DNA of 28,329 nucleotides from an uncultured Pelosinus sp. (lineage in GTDB: Bacteria; Bacillota; Negativicutes; UMGS1260), in NCBI GenBank assembly GCA_900550105.1, contig URQW01000038.1, positions 1-28,329 on the forward strand, written 5' to 3'. Positions within the stretch are counted from its first letter, which is position 1. Each line of letters starts with the position of its first letter. Of the stretch, positions 22,700 through 28,329 are shown one piece after another. The position numbers and the translations under genes are program-made. The notes under the pieces are model-generated. The model did not search any database. It saw only the letters and a list, made by a program, of their open reading frames with translations, and was not told where the DNA came from.

Positions 22700-23653
22700 A
22701 TGAAACAGAAAAAATTCGTGATTTTTCTTTGCAGTATTATGGTGATTGCTATGTTAAGCGCCTGTACACTTTTTTCACCGCAGAAAAAGCCGGAAACGGA
22801 GCCGACGCCGCCTTCCAGTAGTCAGAATGAGCCAGAAATTACGGTTTATATGCACGAAACTGGACAAACGAAGAAAATGCCGTTGGAAGATTATATTGCT
22901 GGTGTCGTAGCGGGAGAAATGAAAGCCGATTGGCCAGTAGAAGCCCTAGCCGCTCAGGCGATTTTAGCCAGGACCTTTACGTTACAGGCGATAGAGAGCA
23001 AAGGCGGTGTGCCAGCGCGCGGTACCCAGGCGTCAACAGATATTAAGGAGTTCCAGGCTTATGATGCGAAGTCCATCAATGACAATGTTCGCGAAGCAAT
23101 TCGAATGTCGCGCGGCAAGGTTGTTACATATCAAGGCAAGCTGATTACGGCTTGGTTTCACGCTAGCGCCGGCGGTATGACGGCTACTGCCAAAGAAGGC
23201 CTTAATTATAAGGATGCGGAACCGCCTTATATTTCCCCTGTTGCCTCGCCTGATGAGCAAGCGCCGCCCGAGGTGCGCAACTGGAAAGCAACAGTTTCAA
23301 CCGAGGCCATGATGACAGCTTTAGCCCAAATCGGTCAAAAGGTAAATACAGTTGATGCTGTGGAGATTACGCAAAAAGGACCTTCTGGTCGAGCCGAAGA
23401 ATTGACTGTGAATCATTCCGTAAAAGTAAGTGGCCCGGAACTTCGCATTGCTTTGGGCAGTGATGTAGTCAAATCGATGTTGCTTGATACAGTAGAAGTA
23501 AGTGGCGGTAAGGTTATTTTTAGTGGACGCGGTTTCGGCCATGGCGTGGGAATGTCGCAATGGGGCGCTTACGCTTTAGCTAAGTCGGGTACAAGTGCAA
23601 CAGACATTATTGCTCACTATTTTCAAGGCGTAGCAATTGAACAAAGATATTGA
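22700..23653 (+). CDS. SpoIID/LytB-domain lipoprotein
   Basis: The 317-residue protein has a lipoprotein signal with lipobox LSAC (C22), a Pro/Ser/Glu-rich linker (about 28-45) and a SpoIID/LytB domain. Family motifs are DYIAGVVAGEM with the proposed catalytic Glu, WPVEALAAQAILARTF, FHASAGGMT and FGHGVGMSQWGAYAL. SpoIID is a peptidoglycan lytic transglycosylase that cuts strands without stem peptides during engulfment. Canonical SpoIID is made in the mother cell under sigma-E and sits near spoIIQ, so this lipidated copy may be a paralogue. The start ATG 22700 is set by AAAGGAGGA at 22682-22690. An in-frame start at 22655 would place that site inside the gene. Its TGA stop overlaps the terminator stem. 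Confidence 0.9.
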   Translation: MKQKKFVIFLCSIMVIAMLSACTLFSPQKKPETEPTPPSSSQNEPEITVYMHETGQTKKMPLEDYIAGVVAGEMKADWPVEALAAQAILARTFTLQAIESKGGVPARGTQASTDIKEFQAYDAKSINDNVREAIRMSRGKVVTYQGKLITAWFHASAGGMTATAKEGLNYKDAEPPYISPVASPDEQAPPEVRNWKATVSTEAMMTALAQIGQKVNTVDAVEITQKGPSGRAEELTVNHSVKVSGPELRIALGSDVVKSMLLDTVEVSGGKVIFSGRGFGHGVGMSQWGAYALAKSGTSATDIIAHYFQGVAIEQRY

Positions 23654-23678
23654 AAGAGCTGGTGACAGCTCTTTTTTT
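23653..23678 (+). terminator. Intrinsic terminator after the SpoIID-like gene
   Basis: A 9-bp stem (23653-23661 with 23666-23674), GTGA loop and T-run to 23678. The stem begins at the last base of the stop codon. It means yabP needs its own promoter. Confidence 0.9.
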
Positions 23679-23742
23679 ATTCTATTTTTACGGCATAGCT
23701 CATATATTGATAGCGGAGGACAACAGGAGGGAGAGAGGGGTT

Positions 23743-24024
23743 ATGGCAAGCGAAGAAAAAACAGCGCGTTGGCGCCATCAGTTTTGTGTGACAGAACGGG
23801 AAGAAATGTCTGTTGACGGTGTAATTAATTTAGCTAGTTTTGATGAGCGAGAAGTGATTATGGAAACGGAACAGGGAATTTTAACAGTAAAGGGAAGCGG
23901 ACTCAATATAAAACAACTTAATTTAGAAGATGGCAATCTTGTTTTTGAAGGAATGATTCATTCTATTGCCTATGATGAAGAAATGAAAGTGAAAAAAGGG
24001 TTGTTGCAGCGACTGCTTAAGTAA
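23743..24024 (+). CDS. yabP: Sporulation protein YabP
   Basis: The 93-residue protein matches the YabP/YqfC family: HQFCVTEREEMSVDGVINLASFDEREVIMETEQGILTVKG in several blocks, then LNIKQLNLEDGNLVFEG and a basic C-terminus. In B. subtilis yabP and yabQ are mother-cell genes needed for spore cortex assembly. The ATG at 23743 follows AGGAGGGAGAG (from 23726). A longer in-frame start at 23650 would overlap the terminator and is rejected. CATATATT at 23701-23708 resembles a sigma-E -10 (CATAnnnT), but I do not see a good -35. yabQ follows closely, so the two form an operon. Confidence 0.93.
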   Translation: MASEEKTARWRHQFCVTEREEMSVDGVINLASFDEREVIMETEQGILTVKGSGLNIKQLNLEDGNLVFEGMIHSIAYDEEMKVKKGLLQRLLK

Positions 24025-24052
24025 TTGTTTGATCAGGGAGGACGAACAGATC

Positions 24053-24526
24053 GTGATGAGAGAAGATCTAGCGACTTTTTTGTGGCTGGGCCTTACCGGA
24101 GCGCTGCTGGCTTTTTGTTTTGACTGGTATCGTGTGTTTCGTCGTCGTAGTCGTCCCCGCTCAGTTATTGCAGGCATTGCTGATCTTATTTTTTGGCTTT
24201 TTTCTGCTATTGTTGTATTTTTGGTACTTGTCTGGAATAATGGCGGTGAACTGAGATTTTATATTTTCATCAGTTTATTAGGTGGAGTTCTTGCCTACTA
24301 TCAATTTTTGAGCAGACAGGCTGTCAAAGGGATCGAACAAAGTTTGCGCTTATTTCAGTTTCTTTGGCAAAAGCTTCTGAAGCTTGTCTATTTTTTACTG
24401 ATCGGGCCCTGCCTGTTTCTCGTACGAAAAAGTCTAGCGCCGTTTTACGGCTTTACTAAGCTCGCCCAACAGGGGCGGCGACGCTGGAAAAAATTTTTTA
24501 ATAAGCAGGATTGTAATAAGCTTTAG
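24053..24526 (+). CDS. yabQ: Spore cortex protein YabQ (membrane)
   Basis: The product of about 157 residues is a basic membrane protein with about four hydrophobic segments (near 8-24, 44-64, 68-88 and 105-125) and a basic C-terminal tail. FDWYRVFRRR after the first segment and position directly after yabP support YabQ, which is needed for cortex formation in B. subtilis. I chose GTG 24053 because AGGGAGG lies at 24035-24041. ATG 24056 is the alternative. The TTG at 24029 would put the ribosome binding site inside the gene. Confidence 0.88.
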   Translation: MMREDLATFLWLGLTGALLAFCFDWYRVFRRRSRPRSVIAGIADLIFWLFSAIVVFLVLVWNNGGELRFYIFISLLGGVLAYYQFLSRQAVKGIEQSLRLFQFLWQKLLKLVYFLLIGPCLFLVRKSLAPFYGFTKLAQQGRRRWKKFFNKQDCNKL

Positions 24527-24585
24527 GCGAATAAATAAAACAAATGTAAGTGAATTTGCGAAACGAAAAGCTGGCGGTGTAAAAA

Positions 24586-24867
24586 ATGCGTGGAAAAGCA
24601 ATGAGATTTAATTGGTATCGAAGTGTAATCCTGTTAATTGGGGTTGGCTTTGTATATTTATTTATTTCCCAAGGCATATCAATGTGGACCATCCACAAAG
24701 AAGTGCTTGCCAATCAGCAGCGTTTGGCGGAAGTACAGCAAATTCATGATCAGCTTCTTGAGGAAAAAGCCAAGCTGGAAACTCCCGAATATATTGAAAA
24801 GGTAGCCCGCGAAGATTTGGGGCTTGTTCGACCCGGAGAAGTTCCTTACCGTGCTGCTAAGAAGTGA
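24586..24867 (+). CDS. divIC: Septum formation initiator DivIC/FtsB family
   Basis: The 93-residue protein has one membrane segment (about 12-33), then a coiled coil (about 35-65) and the conserved C-terminal block YIEKVAREDLGLVRPGE. DivIC joins FtsL and DivIB at the division septum. Its place between yabQ and the S1-domain gene is the same as in B. subtilis. The start is not certain: ATG 24586 has only a weak site (GGCGGTG), and ATG 24601 has a GGAAAAG-type site closer to it and would give 88 residues. Confidence 0.92.
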   Translation: MRGKAMRFNWYRSVILLIGVGFVYLFISQGISMWTIHKEVLANQQRLAEVQQIHDQLLEEKAKLETPEYIEKVAREDLGLVRPGEVPYRAAKK

Positions 24868-24892
24868 TAGTTTTTTATATTTTTGCGGCATT

Positions 24893-24924
24893 CCTTGACA
24901 CTCTTTTGTTGTCAAGGCTATAAT
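24893..24924 (+). promoter_or_regulatory. Consensus sigma-A promoter with overlapping perfect dyad, before the S1 gene
   Basis: TTGACA (24895-24900), 18 bases, then TATAAT (24919-24924): both hexamers match consensus. CCTTGACA (24893-24900) and TGTCAAGG (24910-24917) form an 8-bp perfect inverted repeat with a 9-base spacer that includes the -35 box and ends 1 base before the -10. Because the dyad lies upstream of the transcription start, it would act on DNA as an operator. Confidence 0.8.
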
Positions 24925-24966
24925 ATGATTGCAAATATTGTTTTTTAAGGAGGAAGTTTGATTAGT

Positions 24967-25395
24967 ATGTCCATTGAAGTTGGCAGCGTGGTAGAAGGCG
25001 TTGTGACAGGAATCACGAATTTTGGTGCTTTCGTGGAACTGCCAGGAGGTAAAGTCGGTCTTATTCACATTTCAGAGGTTGCCGATGTTTATGTTCGTGA
25101 TGTTAAGGATTTTTTGAAAGAGAGAGATACCGTAAAGGTAAAAGTTCTTTCGATTGATGAACGCGGCAAAATAGGATTATCTATTAAGCAATTGCAAGCG
25201 CCAAAAGAAGTACCCGCACAGCAACCTTATAGAAAGCCACATGTCAATGAGAACAGGCGTCCGCGTTTTAATGCGCCGTCCTTTGAAGACAAGTTAAGTA
25301 AGTTTTTAAAAGACAGCGATGAACGTTTATCTGACTTAAAACGCAATACGGAATCAAAGCGCGGCGGTCGTGGTGCTGCTCGCCGAGCCGAGTAA
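24967..25395 (+). CDS. S1 domain RNA-binding protein (YabR-like)
   Basis: The 142-residue protein has one S1 RNA-binding domain (about 1-70; VGSVVEGVVTGITNFGAFVEL, GLIHISEVAD, GKIGLSIKQ). A low-complexity basic linker and the C-terminal block FLKDSDERLSDLKRNTESKR with a RGGRGAARR tail follow. The whole layout matches YabR of B. subtilis. Start choice: the homologues begin MSIEVGS, which fits ATG 24967. The strong site AAGGAGGA (24947-24954) is far from it (12 bases) and only 3 bases from TTG 24958, which adds MIS. The gene has its own consensus promoter and terminator. Confidence 0.93.
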   Translation: MSIEVGSVVEGVVTGITNFGAFVELPGGKVGLIHISEVADVYVRDVKDFLKERDTVKVKVLSIDERGKIGLSIKQLQAPKEVPAQQPYRKPHVNENRRPRFNAPSFEDKLSKFLKDSDERLSDLKRNTESKRGGRGAARRAE

Positions 25396-25430
25396 TGTAT
25401 CAGCTGTTTCTATAATGATATAAATGAAAC

Positions 25431-25461
25431 AAACAAGTCTAGTTGTTAGACTTGTTTTTTT
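25431..25461 (+). terminator. Intrinsic terminator after the S1 gene
   Basis: An 11-bp stem (25431-25441 with 25447-25457), GTTGT loop and a T-run at 25455-25462. It separates the S1 gene from spoIIE. The rest of the gap to spoIIE (25463-25590) is AT-rich. GACAAAA-type sequences at 25529 and 25571 partly resemble Spo0A boxes but are not convincing. Confidence 0.9.
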
Positions 25462-25590
25462 TATGTGTTTTTATTTACAATTTTGGGATAAAATGCCGGT
25501 TTTTTTGCGTGATCTCCTTCTTTATTCAGACAAAAAAATGTATGGTAATTTTTGTAAAATATAAGAAGCTGACAAAAGGAGGAATCATCC

Positions 25591-27990
25591 ATGCCGAAAG
25601 TTACCGTTATTTCAGTACCGCGGGAATTAGTAAAAGAAATCGACAATTTTTCATTACTACGAAAAGGATTAACCTTTTGTAACAAAGGGGTTATGGCGTT
25701 GCAGCGGCAGCTAACCTTGCAGCAAAGTAGAGTAGGAGAAATTCTTTTTCAGGGTATTGTTGCTTTTTTATTGAGTCGCATTGTCATACTGGGAGAATTA
25801 GACGCTTGCGGCATCGCTTTTTACGGTGCTTTAGCGCACCGATTTGCCCCAGGCCGGTTTTTAGCAGCCGTTGGCGTAGTGCTTGGCGCTTTGTCGTTAG
25901 GACGCTGGGAAGCTGCTTGCGCTTATGGCGTTGCTATGGCAATTTATCATCATTATGGGCTGAAGAAGAAAGGCGTAGCGACTTGGTTTTTTTGGCAAAT
26001 GTTATTTTGGTTTACTCTGCTAATAGCGAGTAAATTAAGTTTACTCTTTTTTTCTACTTTCTCGCTCTATGATGTGATGCTCGCCTTCTTAAACGGTCTT
26101 TTTGGTTTTCTTTTGTACTATGTTTTTACGATCGCTTTAGGCGAATCAGGGGATTTTTTTCAGGCTCAGATTGCTAAAGAAGTCTTATTAGCAAAACTTG
26201 TTCTCGTATCGCTGGCGCTTAGCGGGATTGGCGCTACCGTTGTTTATGGTTGGGAGCTTCGGCACATATTAGGCAGCTTTTTTGTTTTAATGTTGGCTTT
26301 TAGCGGCGGAGCTGGAATCGGAGCCGTTGTTGGCCTTTGTACAGGTATGATTTTAGGTTTTGTCAGTGAGGATGCACTTTCGTTTATGATGCTTTTTGCT
26401 ATGGCTGGTATGCTGGGTGGCGCTGTACGGCAAAACGGCAAATACGCTTCTGCTCTTGCCTATCTTATGGGGTTTTGCTTAGTGCTTTTGCTTTTAGGAC
26501 AAGGCGTTTCTCCCAGTTGGCTGGCTGAAGGAGCAATAAGTTGTGGTGCCTTTTTATTCTGTCCGTTAAAATACATTTCGCTCACAAGTCGTTTGGTAGG
26601 ACCTGAAAAAAAGACTGATTATGCTGTAAAAGCCGCTTCCAGCCAAAAACTTGCTGAGCTCGCTGCTTTATTTTCCGATTTAGGACAAGCTATGGGAAGT
26701 AGGGAGGGGCAAAAGCAAGCAGACGTGGAAGAATATGAGGCGCAGCTGTTGCTTGTTGAAGTTGGACAGCAGGTTTGTGAATGTTGTACAAAGCGCGAAG
26801 AATGCTGGGGGAGCGCTTTTTATCAGAGTTACGAAGCTTTGATTATCTTGGCCGGACGAGCGGAGCAAGGGAATAAAACCATTTCGCGGTACTTTAAAGA
26901 TATTTGTTTAAAACCAGAAGAGCTAATGACGCAAGTTTTGAAAGTAACGGAAGAAAAGCTGGCTAGATCTTATTGGCAGTTGCAACTCAATGAGACGCGG
27001 CATTTGGCATGCGAACAAATGCTGGCCTTAAGCGATATTTTGCAAAATTTGCGGCAGGAACTTGTCAAAAAGCCGCGACAGGATACTGCATTAGCGACGA
27101 GACTCCAGGAAGAAGCTGCTGCTTTAGCCTGTCCCTTGCAATTTGCTACTGCTTTTTGTGAGAGCCAAGCAAAGGTGCTTCAAATCGAAAAAGCGCCTTG
27201 CTCTAAAAATCAAGAATGTCGCCATACGTTGTTGCCTTTGGCCGAGAGCCTAACTGGTGATGTATTAGAAATGGCGACAGAGTGCGGTTCGGCGGAAAAA
27301 GGTAGCTTATGTGAAATTACGTTTAAAACGGCAGCAAAAATGATGCTGCAAGTAGGATATGCCTGCGCAGCGCAGCAGCCAGGAGCGGAATTGGGCGATA
27401 CATGCTCCTATCTTTCTCTGGCGGAAGGCAAGTTTATTATGATTTTGAGTGACGGCATGGGAACAGGCAGTGAGGCCGCACAAGAAAGTACGAAAGCTGT
27501 AAAGTTTTTGGAAAGACTCCTTAAGGCCGGTTTTTCCGTGGAAACAGCGGTGAAAACAGTAAATGCGCTGCTGATTGCACAAAAGTCGGGAGAAAGTTTT
27601 CCTACACTTGATCTTGCTGTTATCAATGCCTACTCTGGTGAAACTGACTTTATTAAAATCGGCGCAGCTCCCAGCTATGTCAAGCGCGTGAAGGAAGTTA
27701 TGACCATCGAGTATTGTTCCGCACCCGCAGGGATTGTTCCTCAGCGGCTTGAACCTGTTTCCGTTCAGTTAACGGTAGGCGATCTTGTGGTGCTAGTTAG
27801 CGACGGCGTGAGTGATAGTGGCAAAACAGAACGAGGTAACTGGCTAGCCAATTATTTACGGTGCCTTTCCTCAGAAGAACCGCAACAGATTGCTGAGGCG
27901 TTGCTACAAGAAGCGCAGCGGCGGTCTTGCAGTAAGGCAGTTGATGATATGACCGTATTGGTAGGACGTCTTAACAAGGTAAATCGTTAA
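25591..27990 (+). CDS. spoIIE: Stage II sporulation protein E (PP2C-type phosphatase)
   Basis: SpoIIE dephosphorylates SpoIIAA, which frees sigma-F in the forespore, and also joins the polar septum. The 799-residue protein has a polytopic N-terminal region (about 45-330), a central region (about 340-590) and a C-terminal PP2C-like domain (about 590-799). Metal-site motifs are MILSDGMGTGSEA (about 616-628), LVSDGVSD and DDMTVLVG (about 785). The central region has a Cys cluster C-x-C-C-x5-C-W (about 395-406) and more Cys pairs near 530-550. ATG 25591 follows AAAGGAGGA at 25575-25583. It is the first gene after the S1 terminator. In B. subtilis spoIIE is controlled by Spo0A with sigma-A. Confidence 0.97.
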   Translation: MPKVTVISVPRELVKEIDNFSLLRKGLTFCNKGVMALQRQLTLQQSRVGEILFQGIVAFLLSRIVILGELDACGIAFYGALAHRFAPGRFLAAVGVVLGALSLGRWEAACAYGVAMAIYHHYGLKKKGVATWFFWQMLFWFTLLIASKLSLLFFSTFSLYDVMLAFLNGLFGFLLYYVFTIALGESGDFFQAQIAKEVLLAKLVLVSLALSGIGATVVYGWELRHILGSFFVLMLAFSGGAGIGAVVGLCTGMILGFVSEDALSFMMLFAMAGMLGGAVRQNGKYASALAYLMGFCLVLLLLGQGVSPSWLAEGAISCGAFLFCPLKYISLTSRLVGPEKKTDYAVKAASSQKLAELAALFSDLGQAMGSREGQKQADVEEYEAQLLLVEVGQQVCECCTKREECWGSAFYQSYEALIILAGRAEQGNKTISRYFKDICLKPEELMTQVLKVTEEKLARSYWQLQLNETRHLACEQMLALSDILQNLRQELVKKPRQDTALATRLQEEAAALACPLQFATAFCESQAKVLQIEKAPCSKNQECRHTLLPLAESLTGDVLEMATECGSAEKGSLCEITFKTAAKMMLQVGYACAAQQPGAELGDTCSYLSLAEGKFIMILSDGMGTGSEAAQESTKAVKFLERLLKAGFSVETAVKTVNALLIAQKSGESFPTLDLAVINAYSGETDFIKIGAAPSYVKRVKEVMTIEYCSAPAGIVPQRLEPVSVQLTVGDLVVLVSDGVSDSGKTERGNWLANYLRCLSSEEPQQIAEALLQEAQRRSCSKAVDDMTVLVGRLNKVNR

Positions 27991-28005
27991 AAAAATAAGC
28001 AATGG

Positions 28006-28036
28006 CGGCAGAGGATGACCTTTGCCGTTTTCTTTT
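28006..28036 (+). terminator. Intrinsic terminator after spoIIE
   Basis: A 9-bp stem with one G-U pair (28006-28014 with 28019-28027), ATGA loop and a T-rich tail (TTTTCTTTTT) to about 28036. Confidence 0.82.
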
Positions 28037-28066
28037 TCATGAAACCTTTCATGCTAGGGTATTCTA
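28037..28066 (+). promoter_or_regulatory. Weak forespore-type promoter overlapping a dyad, before the ThrE-like gene
   Basis: TCATG (28037-28041), 18 bases, TATTCTA (28060-28066) fits GHATR-N18-CATnHTA with one change in each element. The -35 overlaps a perfect inverted repeat, CATGAAA-CC-TTTCATG (28038-28053). Both signals are short and may be chance. Confidence 0.3.
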
Positions 28067-28139
28067 AAACGAGCGGGTTGTAAAAAAAGAGCAGGAATGT
28101 TTTTGAACGAAGAGAAAATAAAAAGGAGGGTCTGTTTTT

Positions 28140-28329
28140 ATGATGACAGAAACAGGCAGTCTCGTACTACTCGCCGGTGAAATCATGCTAAAAAATGGCG
28201 CGGAAACATCGCGAGTAGAAGAAACGATGCGCCGTATGGGCAAAGCATTAGGCGCAGCGTCTGTCGATAGCTTTGTTATACCGACTGGCGTATTTGTAAC
28301 CTTAGTGAGTCACAATAATGAGAGTATTA
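28140..28329 (+). CDS. ThrE/YjjP family transporter, N-terminal part (truncated by window end)
   Basis: The frame is open to the end of the window (63 codons). The visible part contains LLAGEIMLKNGAETSRVEETMRRMGKALG in blocks and FVIPTGVFVTLVS. This is the start pattern of the ThrE/YjjP family (formerly DUF1212), which exports threonine/serine or, in split two-gene forms, dicarboxylates. The ATG at 28140 follows AGGAGGG at 28124-28130 by 9 bases; a second ATG at 28143 is the alternative. Whether it is the short split form or the full two-domain form cannot be seen here. Confidence 0.82.
   Translation, partial: MMTETGSLVLLAGEIMLKNGAETSRVEETMRRMGKALGAASVDSFVIPTGVFVTLVSHNNESI

Noticed and set aside
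23682..23708. sigma-E promoter before yabP
   Set aside because: CATATATT fits a sigma-E -10 and the location is right, but no matching -35 is seen at 14-16 bp.
25520..25580. Spo0A boxes before spoIIE
   Set aside because: Two GACAAAA-type sequences resemble the reverse of TTTGTC, but neither reaches the full box and one overlaps the ribosome binding site. No good -35/-10 pair was found with them.
27971..27976. Single TTAACA near the end of spoIIE as a PhoP site
   Set aside because: One hexamer without the 11-bp repeat partners or a -10 at the expected distance.

Overview
The window looks like chromosomal DNA of an endospore-forming member of the Bacillota with moderate GC. SpoVT, Fin, YabP, YabQ, SpoIIE and a SpoIID-family protein are all present. 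The backbone fin-mfd-spoVT-yabM-like-mazG(yabN) ... yabP-yabQ-divIC-S1(yabR)-spoIIE follows the known Bacillus subtilis gene order. Spore-forming Clostridia or Negativicutes fit best; genus cannot be set from the sequence alone.

Layout. 1-2131: a truncated gene with a zinc-ribbon-like Cys pattern, then two sugar-phosphate genes (fsa, glpX), closed by a strong terminator. 2132-3629: a compact unit of three genes (LysM/M23 peptidase, a very small PrsW-like membrane protein, the anti-sigma-F factor Fin), led by a forespore-type promoter. 3680-11227: mfd, spoVT (with its own sigma-G-like promoter), a MurJ/SpoVB-type flippase, mazG and HU. 11299-20324: a phosphate-starvation block inserted into the sporulation gene string, holding an OmpR/PhoB-type regulator, pstB-phoU, a convergent phoR-type kinase, an EAL-CBS-GGDEF cyclic-di-GMP protein, pstS, pstC and pstA. 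20590-23653: a methyl-accepting chemotaxis protein and a SpoIID/LytB-domain lipoprotein. 23743-28329: yabP, yabQ, divIC, S1 protein, spoIIE and the start of a ThrE/YjjP-type transporter gene.

The most informative regulatory signal is a set of four promoters, upstream of pstB, the EAL-CBS-GGDEF gene, pstS and pstC. Each has three TTAACA-like hexamers, at 11-bp steps in three cases and 10/11-bp steps at pstB. Each is followed 20 or 21 bp later by a TATAAT-like -10 box. This matches the Gram-positive PhoP box and puts a c-di-GMP enzyme inside the phosphate regulon. The pst genes are split into units that each have their own PhoP-type promoter, and a strong hairpin separates pstS from pstC.

A second theme is forespore-type (sigma-F/sigma-G-like) promoters: upstream of the M23-PrsW-like-fin unit, of spoVT, of the SpoIID-like lipoprotein gene and, more weakly, of the ThrE-like gene. 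Other points of interest are a perfect dyad coinciding with a consensus sigma-A promoter before the S1 gene, and a long imperfect hairpin after pstA. No rRNA, tRNA, CRISPR array, insertion sequence or prophage was seen.
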